A stretch of 64,000 bases of DNA from Methylomonas paludis (GTDB lineage: Bacteria; Pseudomonadota; Gammaproteobacteria; Methylococcales; Methylomonadaceae): positions 1,488,001 through 1,552,000 of the forward strand of contig NZ_CP073754.1 in the NCBI RefSeq assembly GCF_018734325.1, given 5' to 3'. The position numbers and the translations under genes are program-made. Position 1 is the stretch's first letter. Every line of letters begins with the position of its first letter. Below the pieces are notes generated by a model. That model saw only the letters and a list, made by a program, of their open reading frames with translations. It was not told where the DNA came from and did no database searches. Shown one piece after another: positions 35,626-45,707 of the stretch.

Positions 35626-35979
35626 TTAATTAACTTCACCTTCCCGTTTGGTTTCCATTTTCAGGTTTTGGTATTCATGCTGTTCCAATTTACCATTATT
35701 CCCGGCATCGACTTTATCAAAGGCTTGCAACAAGCTAGGATATTTTTGTAATTCACTTTTGGTCACGTAATGATCGCCATTGATATCAGCTTCGGCAAAT
35801 GTGGGTAATTTACCATTGCCATCTGCTGATTCTTTTACCGGACTAGTTTGTGAACTTTGCTTGCTTGAGTTTTCGGCATAGACAGGATTAATAACAAAAC
35901 CAATTCCAATTAATCCGGCCATTAAAATTAATTTGGCTGAAAAACCGGTATTGCCAGATGATTGTTTATTGATATTCAT
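35626..35979 (-). CDS. Membrane-anchored or exported EF-hand protein
   Basis: 117 residues. A hydrophobic N-terminal segment (AKLILMAGLIGIGFVINPVY, then AE) is probably a signal peptide. A Ser/Lys-rich linker is followed by two EF-hand loops: DINGDHYVTKSE and DAGNNGKLEQHE. Both have acidic residues at positions 1 and 12. The second is DxGNNGK, so it fits Ca2+ binding with minor changes. Likely periplasmic calcium binding; the partner is unknown. Confidence 0.8.
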   Translation of the reverse strand: MNINKQSSGNTGFSAKLILMAGLIGIGFVINPVYAENSSKQSSQTSPVKESADGNGKLPTFAEADINGDHYVTKSELQKYPSLLQAFDKVDAGNNGKLEQHEYQNLKMETKREGEVN

Positions 35980-36360
35980 AGTGGTTATTTAGATAGGTAA
36001 TAAGCAGTTGTTAATGGATACATTTCGGTATCGGCGCACACCAGATTTATATTAGGTAAAAGGTTTATCTAGTCTGATAAAACTATAATCTACATTTATT
36101 ATTCAAGTCAGTTCGCCGGCACACATAATGATTTTTCTTGTTTCTGGGGGTTTTATGTTTTGAATAATTTAGTTTCTAATGCGCGATGCCGCACCGATCC
36201 GATTGCTATAAACGAGTATGTTTGTGTCCGGTACAGAACAAATATCCATTCCTTATGGATAGTCCCTGGAAATCATGTCTGCCTTTGGCCTCTATTGTTA
36301 TCACTAGACAAAAACAGGCATGATGCCAGTGTTTAACGATTGATCAACCTGGAAAATACA
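35980..36360. other. Divergent intergenic region
   Basis: About 380 bp, AT-rich near 36050-36110. Likely promoters for the EF-hand gene (leftward) and the DUF2383 gene (rightward). No gene or repeat recognised. Confidence 0.4.
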
Positions 36361-36792
36361 ATGAATAACATTAAAGCAATCAACAGCTTATTAAAAGATG
36401 AATTAGCAGCAGTAGAAACTTACCAGCAAATGTTTGAAAAACTCAGAGAAGACGCCTCACTGGGCGAAACCGAATCTCTGTTGCCTATTTATGAAAATCA
36501 TAAAACCGCAGTGACCAGTTTGCAGGCGCTGATCCGTCAGTCGGGCGGTACACCTGCCGTGACCTCCGGTGTTTGGGGGGCATGGTCGAAATTGATTGAG
36601 GGCGGTGCCAAGTTGTTAGGTAAGGTAAGTGCGCTAGAGGCATTGCGGGTAGGTGAAAAAATCGGCGAAGAAGAATATGAAAGAGCCTTGAAAGATACCG
36701 AATTACCTGCAGATTTGTTTTCCCTGATTATGAGCACCTTACTGCCGGCGCAAAAATCTCATACTCACACTTTGAACCGTTTGCTGGTTTAA
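36361..36792 (+). CDS. DUF2383 four-helix-bundle protein
   Basis: 143 residues, all-helical, with the ferritin-like pattern of DUF2383: INSLLKDELAAVETYQQMFE near the N-terminus (Glu in ELAAVE, Tyr), IYENHKTAVTSLQALIRQSG near 50, and EKIGEEEYERALKD near 105. Related proteins are stress-inducible, and some bind metals through these Glu/His positions. The ATG at 36361 starts the conserved part (the frame is open from 36340). A peroxiredoxin follows after 53 bp, suggesting an oxidative-stress cluster. Confidence 0.82.
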   Translation: MNNIKAINSLLKDELAAVETYQQMFEKLREDASLGETESLLPIYENHKTAVTSLQALIRQSGGTPAVTSGVWGAWSKLIEGGAKLLGKVSALEALRVGEKIGEEEYERALKDTELPADLFSLIMSTLLPAQKSHTHTLNRLLV

Positions 36793-36845
36793 GCTGCTGC
36801 ACAATTTTCAGCCCTTACTCAACAGGCTTACTCAGGAGTGCCAAC

Positions 36846-37376
36846 GTGCTTTCGACCATACCAGATGTCATTTTTAAAACCAGGGTTCGTGACGAAACCA
36901 TAGCGGGTGAAAATCCTTTCCGTTGGCAGGATGTCAGCAGCGATGAAATTTTCAAAGATAAAAAAATAGTGATTCTGGCGCTGCCAGGCGCCTATACCCC
37001 CACTTGTTCGAGCAAGCATTTACCGGGTTATGCCGGCAAATATCAGGACCTGATTGCCCAAGGCGTAGATGAAGTGTATTGCCTGAGTGTCAATGATGCC
37101 TTTGTCATGTATCAATGGAGCAAGCACTTGAACGTTACCAACGTCAAAATGCTGCCCGATGGCAATGGCGACTTTACCAGGGCGATGGGCATGCTGGTAA
37201 AAAAGCACAATGTTGGTTTCGGCAGTCGTTCATGGCGTTATTCCATGCTGGTTGAGAATAAAAAAATCCGTGTGTTATTTCCGGAACCGGGCAAAGTTGA
37301 TAATTGTCCCGACGATCCATTTACGGTAAGTGATGTGGATACCATGCTGGCATATTTACAGCAGCACAAAGAATAA
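36846..37376 (+). CDS. Prx5-type peroxiredoxin
   Basis: Reduces peroxides with thiol donors in the cytosol. 176 residues; the peroxidatic motif PGAYTPTCSSKHLPGY at about 49-64 is the Prx5 signature with Cys56. DEVYCLSVNDAFVMYQW carries the second conserved cysteine region, and GFGSRSWRYSMLVEN is the typical arginine segment. The GTG start at 36846 is supported by GGAG 8-9 nt upstream. There is no fused glutaredoxin domain. Confidence 0.9.
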   Translation: MLSTIPDVIFKTRVRDETIAGENPFRWQDVSSDEIFKDKKIVILALPGAYTPTCSSKHLPGYAGKYQDLIAQGVDEVYCLSVNDAFVMYQWSKHLNVTNVKMLPDGNGDFTRAMGMLVKKHNVGFGSRSWRYSMLVENKKIRVLFPEPGKVDNCPDDPFTVSDVDTMLAYLQQHKE

Positions 37377-37419
37377 GTGCTATGGCGCCTGCTTTCCCAA
37401 TATTTTACGAGATACAGCA

Positions 37420-38802
37420 ATGACTTATCAGAGCATTAATCCCTATGACGGCAAAGTCCTGATGACGTTCGCGGAACTCAGCGACCAGCAACTTGAGCTG
37501 GCGCTGGACAGAGCTGCAAACTGCTTCGAGACTTGGCGGCATACCAGTTTTGCCGAACGCACCACTATAGCGACCAAAGCGGCAGCAATATTACGCACAC
37601 GTAGCGACGAGTTTGCCCGGTTAGTGACACTGGAGATGGGTAAACGTATCGAAGAAGCCCAGGGTGAAGTGGCCTTAAGCGCCGATATCATCGACTATTA
37701 CGCCAGCAATGCCCAAGCCTTTCTGGCACCGCAAGCCCTGGCGACGGATTCGGGCGAAGCCAGTGTCGAAAGCTACCCCATCGGCGTGCTGTTCGGCATC
37801 CAGCCCTGGAATTTTCCTTACTACCAATTGGCACGCTTTGCCGCGCCCAATTTGATGGCGGGCAATGTGGTCATGGTGAAACACTCGGGCTGTGTTCCGC
37901 AATGCGCGATTGCTTTCGAAAAACTGTGGCTGGAGGCAGGCCTGCCGGCAGGTGCCTATACCAATTTACTGATCTCACACCATCAGGTAAATCAAGTGAT
38001 CGATGACCCCCGGATTAAGGGTGTGGCCTTGACCGGTAGTGTGGAGGCCGGCAAAAGCGTGGCTGCCAGAGCCGGCCAAAACCTGAAGAAATCCACTATG
38101 GAGTTGGGTGGCAGCGATGCATTTATCGTGCTTGAAGATGCCGACCTGGATAAAACCGTCAGTTGGGCGGTTTGGGCCAAAATGAATAACACCGGGCAGT
38201 GCTGTGTCGCAGCCAAGCGTTTTATCGTGGTCGAAGCCCTGGCAGATCGATTTCTCGACAAATTTCAGGCGGCGTTGGCGGCACTCACAGCCGGCGATCC
38301 GCTGGATAAAGCAACCACGCTAGGCCCGCTGTCCACGGAAGCGGCTTTGCTTAAATTGCTGGATCAGATTGAACAGGCGGTTGCCAACGGCGCCACTCTG
38401 TTAATGGGTGGCAAACGCTTAGATCGGCCTGGTTCATTTATACAGCCGACCATCTTAACCAATATCAAAGCCGATAATCCTGCCTTCAGGGAAGAGTTTT
38501 TCGGGCCGGTGGCGCTTTTCTTCCGGGTCAAGAATGAAGACGAGGCGGTTGCACTGGCTAATGACTCAGATTTTGGTCTGGGCGGCTGCGTTTTCACCAG
38601 TGATATCGCCCGTGGTAGACGCGTGGCCGGCCGGGTCGATACCGGCATGATGTTTATCAACCAGCCAACCTGGACTACACCGGACTTACCATTCGGCGGT
38701 ATTAAAAACTCCGGCTATGGCCGCGAACTTTCCAGTGTGGGCATTCAGGAATTCGTCAACAAAAAGCTGGTGCGGCTTGCTTCCATCGATGCGCCGATAT
38801 AA
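37420..38802 (+). CDS. NAD(P)-dependent aldehyde (succinate-semialdehyde) dehydrogenase
   Basis: 460 residues. The N-terminus SINPYDGKVLMTF and overall length match the short succinate-semialdehyde dehydrogenase branch. The cofactor region has GIQPWNFPYYQLARF and GSVEAGKSVA. The catalytic glutamate is in MELGGSDAFIV (about 227) and the catalytic cysteine in NNTGQCCVAAKRF (about 261). FFGPVALFF follows. It oxidises an aldehyde to the acid; acetaldehyde from the decarboxylase at 33821 or succinate semialdehyde are both possible substrates. It follows the peroxiredoxin by 43 bp. Confidence 0.9.
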   Translation: MTYQSINPYDGKVLMTFAELSDQQLELALDRAANCFETWRHTSFAERTTIATKAAAILRTRSDEFARLVTLEMGKRIEEAQGEVALSADIIDYYASNAQAFLAPQALATDSGEASVESYPIGVLFGIQPWNFPYYQLARFAAPNLMAGNVVMVKHSGCVPQCAIAFEKLWLEAGLPAGAYTNLLISHHQVNQVIDDPRIKGVALTGSVEAGKSVAARAGQNLKKSTMELGGSDAFIVLEDADLDKTVSWAVWAKMNNTGQCCVAAKRFIVVEALADRFLDKFQAALAALTAGDPLDKATTLGPLSTEAALLKLLDQIEQAVANGATLLMGGKRLDRPGSFIQPTILTNIKADNPAFREEFFGPVALFFRVKNEDEAVALANDSDFGLGGCVFTSDIARGRRVAGRVDTGMMFINQPTWTTPDLPFGGIKNSGYGRELSSVGIQEFVNKKLVRLASIDAPI

Positions 38803-38906
38803 CCGATAACATCATTTATGTATGTTGTCGAACAGATGTCTTTTACACATTAGTGTACTTTCTAAATCACTGATGGACCAAACTATAAGCCTACTCGAGA
38901 AAAAAC

Positions 38907-39146
38907 ATGACTAATCCCGACCAAATTAAACCTGATATGCCCATTGTCTGCTCCCAAGACGGCCAGTTTGCTACTGTCGATCATATGGAGGGGGCAAATT
39001 CTATCAAGCTGAAAAAAGATAAAGCCGGCCAACACCATTACATCCCGTTAATCTGGGTAAGTTCAGTTATAGATGGCAAAGTTAAAATAGACCGACCAGG
39101 TGACCAAGCCGTTAAAGAATGGTCGTCAGTTTCGCCGATGTTTTAG
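38907..39146 (+). CDS. DUF2171 family protein
   Basis: 79 residues. IKPDMPIVCSQDGQFATVDH and DKAGQHHYIPLIWVSSVIDG fit the DUF2171 pattern, a small PRC-barrel-like fold often found with stress proteins. Function is not established. It sits in a run of small stress-type genes (DUF2383, CsbD, DUF3309). Confidence 0.8.
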   Translation: MTNPDQIKPDMPIVCSQDGQFATVDHMEGANSIKLKKDKAGQHHYIPLIWVSSVIDGKVKIDRPGDQAVKEWSSVSPMF

Positions 39147-39273
39147 CTAGATCACGCCAGATAATGCTATAGACAGGCACCCGACTGGCTTTTGGGTTTC
39201 GGTCGAGACGCTTGTGTTTGGGTGTTGGTTCATTATGGAAAACCTGACGCTACCCTACCAGCGAGGACAAAAT

Positions 39274-39366
39274 ATGAGATACGCAAAATCAACACACCAG
39301 CGACTCTGGTATGCGACAGCTTTAGCTCGAAACGGCAAATCTGTACCCAAGGCTTTTACAGCCTAG
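39274..39366 (+). CDS. 30-residue small ORF directly before a terminator
   Basis: MRYAKSTHQRLWYATALARN then GKSVPKAFTA. GAGGA stands 6 nt before the ATG, and the TAG at 39364 lies 7 bp before an intrinsic terminator, so the locus has the form of a very short transcribed gene. The peptide is basic, with a hydrophobic face in the middle. The transcript may instead act as an RNA. Family unknown. Confidence 0.4.
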   Translation: MRYAKSTHQRLWYATALARNGKSVPKAFTA

Positions 39367-39373
39367 GAAAAAA

Positions 39374-39400
39374 GCCTCCCAGTACTTGGGAGGCTTTTTT
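39374..39400 (+). terminator. Intrinsic terminator
   Basis: Stem GCCTCCCA / TGGGAGGC around a 5-nt loop (GTACT), followed by six T's and preceded by A's, so it may work in both directions. Confidence 0.9.
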
Positions 39401-39531
39401 GGGAAATTTGGCTATACCAATTATGGTCTAGTCATACGCCAACTATTGATTGACGAATACAGTCTAGTGATGCGCCTTCAGAGTCGGCATATCCTCTAGC
39501 ACGTTCGTCAAAGTAAGCACTAGATTAATAT

Positions 39532-39690
39532 TTAAAACCTGCCTGTTAGCACCAGGACCAGTAATATAATCAAAATAAGCCCCAACCCGCTACTAGGCCC
39601 ATAACCCCATGCGCGACTATGTGGCCAAACCGGGATAACACCGAGCAGCATTAATACAACTAATATAAGTAATATTGTTCCAATTGACAT
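39532..39690 (-). CDS. DUF3309 small membrane protein
   Basis: 52 residues: MSIGTILLILVVLMLLGVIP, then VWPHSRAWGYGPSSGLGLIL, then a second hydrophobic stretch ending LTGRF. This matches the DUF3309 pattern (two membrane helices around WPHSxxWGYxPSGxxG). AGGAGA stands upstream of the ATG at 39690. Short-ORF cut-offs would miss it. Function unknown; such proteins often lie with CsbD-like stress genes, as here. Confidence 0.85.
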   Translation of the reverse strand: MSIGTILLILVVLMLLGVIPVWPHSRAWGYGPSSGLGLILIILLVLVLTGRF

Positions 39691-39847
39691 GGACGTTCTC
39701 CTAAAATTGATAAAGCAGATTAGTCTTTATCTACTCTAAAATTTGGGATTAGTATTTCGTTTCTACACAAAGAATACCTGTGACCACTACAATCCAGGCG
39801 GATTGAGTACGGCAAACCTGCAAAACAGAACCGGTATACGACTCGTA

Positions 39848-40024
39848 TTATTTTGAGTGCTTGATATCGTCTTTAAGATCGCCAAAACCTGACTGTACCT
39901 TACCGACATTTTTCTGCAGATTACCTTCATTTTCCAAATCTTGGTCATCCAGTACTTTACCGGCCACTTCCTTGATTTTACCTTTAGATTCTTCGACTCT
40001 GCCTTTGACTTGATCTTTGTTCAT
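39848..40024 (-). CDS. CsbD family stress protein
   Basis: 58 residues: MNKDQVKGRVEESKGKIKEV, then AGKVLDDQDLENEGNLQKNV, the CsbD-like pattern, very hydrophilic and helical. Members are induced by general stress in many bacteria; the mechanism is unknown. The frame extends upstream to 40081, but the conserved start is the ATG at 40024. Confidence 0.9.
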   Translation of the reverse strand: MNKDQVKGRVEESKGKIKEVAGKVLDDQDLENEGNLQKNVGKVQSGFGDLKDDIKHSK

Positions 40025-40130
40025 AATAATTCCTGATAATAGAATAAATGGGTCTGAGCGAATGGCGACAGTTAACCGCACTATGCACTCGATTTATACA
40101 TTACGCGGAATATCAATTGCAGTCAGTGCG

Positions 40131-40220
40131 GCAGCGAACACCGAATTAAATCATCATCACAACAACCTCGGCGCATGTGAATCACTGAACTGTCCTGTAT
40201 CTGCTCATAAATTGGTCCGT
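40131..40220 (-). pseudogene. Degenerate duplicate of the 3' end of the DHOD-like gene
   Basis: Blocks AACACCGA.TTAAATCA, CGGCGCATGTGAAT.ACTG and CATAA.TTGG line up in the same order with 40586-40665, which covers the last codons and downstream flank of the gene at 40604-41617. The copy has indels and cannot encode the original tail. Confidence 0.6.
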
Positions 40221-40482
40221 TGAATTGATGGTATACTGATGGATGGTGCTATCTTTTAACAACAGCTGCGCGGGCTGTTATTAAAGTTGTAGGGGCGATT
40301 AACCAAGTGTAATCGCCCGTTCGAAGCCAACATTCATCTGCTTATGGTAATATTCATCAAATCCGGTTAGCCTTATTCCAGTTGCATGAAAAAAATTATC
40401 AGATCAACTGGTAGAACAAGCTAAATTTAGAGATTGGTTAATAACATGCGTGCGATTACGCGTTGTTAATCGCACCTACACT

Positions 40483-40550
40483 GGCTGAACAGCGTGAAGC
40501 GCATCTCGGTTCGCTAACGGTGCGGTTCGTAAACTCAGCACACCCTATGG
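40483..40550. repeat. Dispersed palindromic repeat, family B
   Basis: GCTGAACAGCGTGAAGCGCA then TCTCGGTTCGCTAACGGTGC and CTCAGCACACCCTATGG. Related to the units at 14985 and 47963. Confidence 0.55.
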
Positions 40551-40603
40551 TAGCTTTGGGGTTAGGAGATTACAGGCAGCACACCAGCAAACACCGACTT
40601 AAA

Positions 40604-41609
<1,006 letters not shown>

Positions 41610-41617
<8 letters not shown>

Positions 41618-44600
41618 GATCTGTCTCCTCAGCCGTTTGTCCGGCCAGTTTGGCTTTTTGTTCGACCACGCTTACCGCCGCCGACCAGTCCAGTTCCGCC
41701 AACTGGCGGTAATAACGATAACGGTTTTTCACATCCTGCTGGGCCTGTTGCAAGAAGCGTTCGGCAGCTTCCGGGTCGGATTGCCAGAGCATACTGAACC
41801 GGGTTTCACTCATCACAAATTCGCGATAGGGGATGGAGGGTTCAGCTGAATCCAGATGCATGGGATTTTTACCCAGCGCGGCTTTGGCTGGATCGAAGCG
41901 GAATAAAGGCCAATGTCCGCTTTTGACGGCCAGATTCTGTTGGCGGTGATTGTTGGACAAATCCACGCCGTGGGCGATACAGGGCGCATAGGCAATAATA
42001 ATCGACGGCCCGTCATGCGCCTCTGCTTCCAGAAAGGCACTCAGGGTTTGGGTGTCTTTGCCGGCATAAGCCACATGGGCCACATAAACATTGCCGTAAT
42101 CCATCGCCAGCAAGGCTAAATCCTTTTTAGCGGTGGCTTTGCCGCCGGCAGCAAATTTGGCCACAGCCCCCAAGGGCGTGGCTTTGGAGGTTTGACCGCC
42201 GGTATTGGAATACACCTCGGTATCCAGCACCAGGATATTGACGTTGCGGCCACTAGCCAGCACATGATCCACGCCGCCGTAACCGATATCGTAAGCCCAG
42301 CCGTCACCACCAATAATCCAGACACTTTTCTTGCATAAATAATCGGCTATATCCAGCAGATTGCCGGCGCTGGGCGTGTCGATCAGGGTCAAGCGCTGTT
42401 TCAACTGGGCAACCCGCTGGCGCTGTTCATAAATGCCGGCTTCATCGGACTGATCAGCCTCCAGAATATCCAGCACCAGCGCCTCACCCAGTTCCAGACT
42501 CAAGTCGTTGAGTAAGCGTTGCGCCTGATGAGCGTGATGATCGATACCGGCGCGGATGCCCAAGCCAAATTCGGCATTATCCTCAAACAGCGAGTTACTC
42601 CAGGCCGGGCCACGGCCTTCGGCGTTTTTAGTCCAGGGTGTAGTGGGCAAATTGCCGCCGTAAATGGACGAACAACCGGTGGCATTGGCCACCACCATAC
42701 GGTCGCCGAATAATTGCGAAGCCAGCTTGATATAAGGTGTTTCCCCGCAACCCACGCAAGCGCCGGAAAACTCGAATAAAGGTTGCAGCACCATCGCGCC
42801 CTTGATGGTGCTGGTTTTCAACAAGCGCCGTTCATATTCCGGCAGATTTAAAAAATACTGCCAGTTCTGGCTTTCCGTTTCCCGCAATACGGCTTGCGGC
42901 TGCATATTCAAAGCCTTGCGGCTGGCATTGGATTTATCCCGGATCGGGCAAATATCCACACACAAACCGCAACCGGTGCAATCCTCTGGCGCAACCTGAT
43001 AACTGATGGACAAGCCGGCCGGAAAATCCTTGCCCAGCATGGCGGCATGTTTAAATTCCGCCGGTGCATCAGTCAACAGGTCGGTGCTGTAGATTTTGCT
43101 GCGGATGGCCGCATGCGGACAGACCATAGGACATTTGCCGCACTGAGTGCATAAATCGGTTTCCCAGACCGGAATTTCCAGCGCCAGATTGCGTTTTTCG
43201 TAAGCCGCGGTGCCGGTAGGGAAGGTGCCGTCCACCGGCATGGCACTGACCGGCAGCAAATCGCCGCGCCCGGCAATAATCTCGGCGGTAACGCGTCTGA
43301 TAAACTCCGGCGCATTGGCCGCCACCGGGTTATGGATGTGGCGGTTACCGCTAGGCACGCCCAGCGGTACGGCTTGCAAGCCGGCCAGGGTGGCATCGAT
43401 GGCCTTGAAATTAAGCTCCACCATGCGTGCGCCTTTTTTGCTATAGGTTTTTTCCACCGCCTGCTTGATGGCGGCAATAGCCTGTTGTTGCGGCATTACC
43501 CCGGAAATCGCAAAAAAACAGGTCTGCATAATGGTATTAATACGCTTGCCCATGCCGCATTGCCCCGCAACTGCATAAGCATCAATCACATAAAAACGAA
43601 TTTGCTTGGCCTGCATTTGCGCCTGCATGGTGGCCGGCAGGCTGGCCCACACCTGATCGGCAGGCACTGGGGTATTTAACAAGAACACCGCATTATCAGC
43701 GGCGTTGACCAGCATATCGTAGCGTTCCAGAAAAATGGTTTGATGGCAGCCGATAAAGTTGGCATCGTTTTCAGCAATCAGATAACTGGATAAAATCGGT
43801 TCCGGGCCAAAGCGTAAATGTGAAACCGTAATTGCTCCGGATTTTTTGGAATCGTAAACAAAATAACCCTGGGTATAAAAGTCACTGGCGGTACCGATAA
43901 TTTTGATGGTGTTTTTATTGGCACTCACCGTACCGTCGCTGCCCAAGCCGTAAAACATGGCCTGAAAATTATGCCGGCCAGTGTCGGTGCGGAAGCCGGC
44001 ATCCCAAACCAGGCTGTTATGCGTGACATCGTCAATGATGCCCACGCTGAACTGATTGGGTGGCTGCTCCAGTTGCAAGGCTTCGAATACCGCTTTCACC
44101 ATGCCGGGGGTAAATTCCTTGGATGACAGCCCATAACGGCCACCGACGATTTTGGGTAACTGGCTGAATTTGGGCTTGGCGCCGCTGAAATCCTGTACTA
44201 CTGCCGTTAATACATCTTTATATAAAGGCTCACCATCGGCACCGGGTTCCTTGGTTCTGTCCAGTACCGCAATTTTCCGGCAGCTGGCCGGTAAAGCCGC
44301 TAGCAGACGTTCAGCGGCAAAAGGCCGGAATAAACGCACTTTCAGCACCCCCACCGACTGGTTTTGCTGGTTTAGAAACGCTACGGTTTCTTCTACGGTA
44401 TTGGCTGCCGAACCCATGATCACGATCACCCGTTGCGCATCTGCTGCGCCCACATATTCAAACAACCGGTAACGACGTCCGGTCAGTTCGGCAAAGTGTT
44501 GCATGGCGGCTTGCAGGATGTCCGGCAAGGCCTGGTAATAAATATTGACTGCCTCGCGGCCCTGAAAATACACATCGGGATTTTGAGCGGTGCCGCGCAA

Positions 44601-45245
44601 CACCGGCTGATCCGGGGTCAGGCCGCGTTGACGATGGGCCTGCAGCCATTCATCCTTGATCAGAGCGCTAAGCACACTATCGTCAAACACGGAAATTTTG
44701 GCAATTTCATGCGAGGTGCGAAAGCCGTCAAAAAAATGCATAAACGGAATCCGGCTTTCCAGGCTGGCAGCCTGGGCCAGCAGGGCAAAATCCAGGGCTT
44801 CCTGGGGCGAATTGGCGCACAACATGGCAAAACCGGTCATGCGTGCCGCCATCACATCGCTGTGATCGCCAAAAATTGATAGGCCCTGACAAGCCAAAGC
44901 GCGGGCAGCGATATGAAACACCGTGGCAGTCAGTTCGCCGGCGATTTTGTACATATTGGGCAGCATCAACAGCAAGCCCTGTGAGGCGGTAAAGGTGGTG
45001 GCTAATGCGCCGGCCTGCAAAGCCCCGTGTATGGTGCCCGCCGCCCCGCCTTCGCTTTGCAGCTCAATCACTTGCGGTACCGCCCCCCACAAATTGCGCT
45101 GACCATGCGCAGACCATTCATCGGCCCATTCCCCCATAGCCGAAGACGGAGTAATCGGATAAATGGCAATCACTTCATTCAGCTTATGGGCAATCGTTGC
45201 CGCAGCCTGATTGCCGTCTATGATAAGAGTCGTCTGGTTTGGCAT
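41610..45245 (-). CDS. nifJ: Pyruvate:ferredoxin (flavodoxin) oxidoreductase
   Basis: Oxidatively decarboxylates pyruvate to acetyl-CoA and passes electrons to ferredoxin or flavodoxin. 1211 residues, the full single-chain form: N-terminal pyruvate-binding domain starting TTLIDGNQAAATIAHKLNEV with YPITPSSAMGEWADEW; the gamma domain; two [4Fe-4S] motifs CTQCGKCPMVCPHAAI and CTGCGLCVDICPI; and the C-terminal ThDP domain with GACVGCGETPYIKLASQL, NATGCSSIYGG and GGDGWAYDIGYGG. It is oxygen-sensitive in most hosts, so the FNR-like site about 160 bp upstream fits low-oxygen expression. It shares a transcript with the DHOD-like gene. Confidence 0.96.
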
Positions 45246-45404
45246 AGAGCACCTGTATATATAAAAAGAGGAAGCCTAAAGCTTGGCGGCCATAATAAGG
45301 GTATTAGCATCGATTCGGCAGCCCTGGCGCAGCATAGTTCCAACATCGGACAAAACCAATTGCTCCCATGTCCATCATATTAAGCTTAGTAGCGCATCGC
45401 TATA

Positions 45405-45418
45405 CTGATATAAATCAA
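45405..45418. promoter_or_regulatory. FNR-type binding site upstream of nifJ
   Basis: CTGAT-ATAA-ATCAA differs by one base from the FNR consensus TTGAT-N4-ATCAA. It lies about 160 bp before the nifJ start and about 290 bp before the gene at 45708. Position and the nature of nifJ support oxygen control. An Anr/Crp-type regulator is not seen in the window. Confidence 0.55.
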
Positions 45419-45707
45419 AGATTCAGTTAACTTTTCTGCTTCTACTGCATCGACACAAACAGTATAAGTTGCCGTCCTGTTTCAAAATAAACACATTAAC
45501 GCATTTATATGTCAATAAGCCATTGAAACATAATAAATATTGTGGTGGCCCGAATAATGCATTACGCCTTGTGCTTGTACTTGATAGTTTTCAGGAACAG
45601 GGATTATTGGCGGCTGGGTAGGTTGACCAATAGGCTTATTGCTTGGATTAAGCGCCATCAAATGGTTTGCGTAAGTCCTGACAATCAATTTTAAATCGGG
45701 GGAAATT

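Larger units (their letters stand above)
40025..40603. other. Intergenic region with a decayed gene-end copy and a family B repeat
   Basis: No intact gene. It contains a degenerate copy of the end of the neighbouring dihydroorotate dehydrogenase-like gene (40131-40220) and a family B palindromic repeat (40483-40550). Confidence 0.55.

Noticed and set aside
39192..39431. 79-codon ORF running through the terminator at 39374
   Set aside because: It reads through a strong intrinsic terminator; the 30-codon ORF in another frame has the ribosome-binding site and stops just before it.
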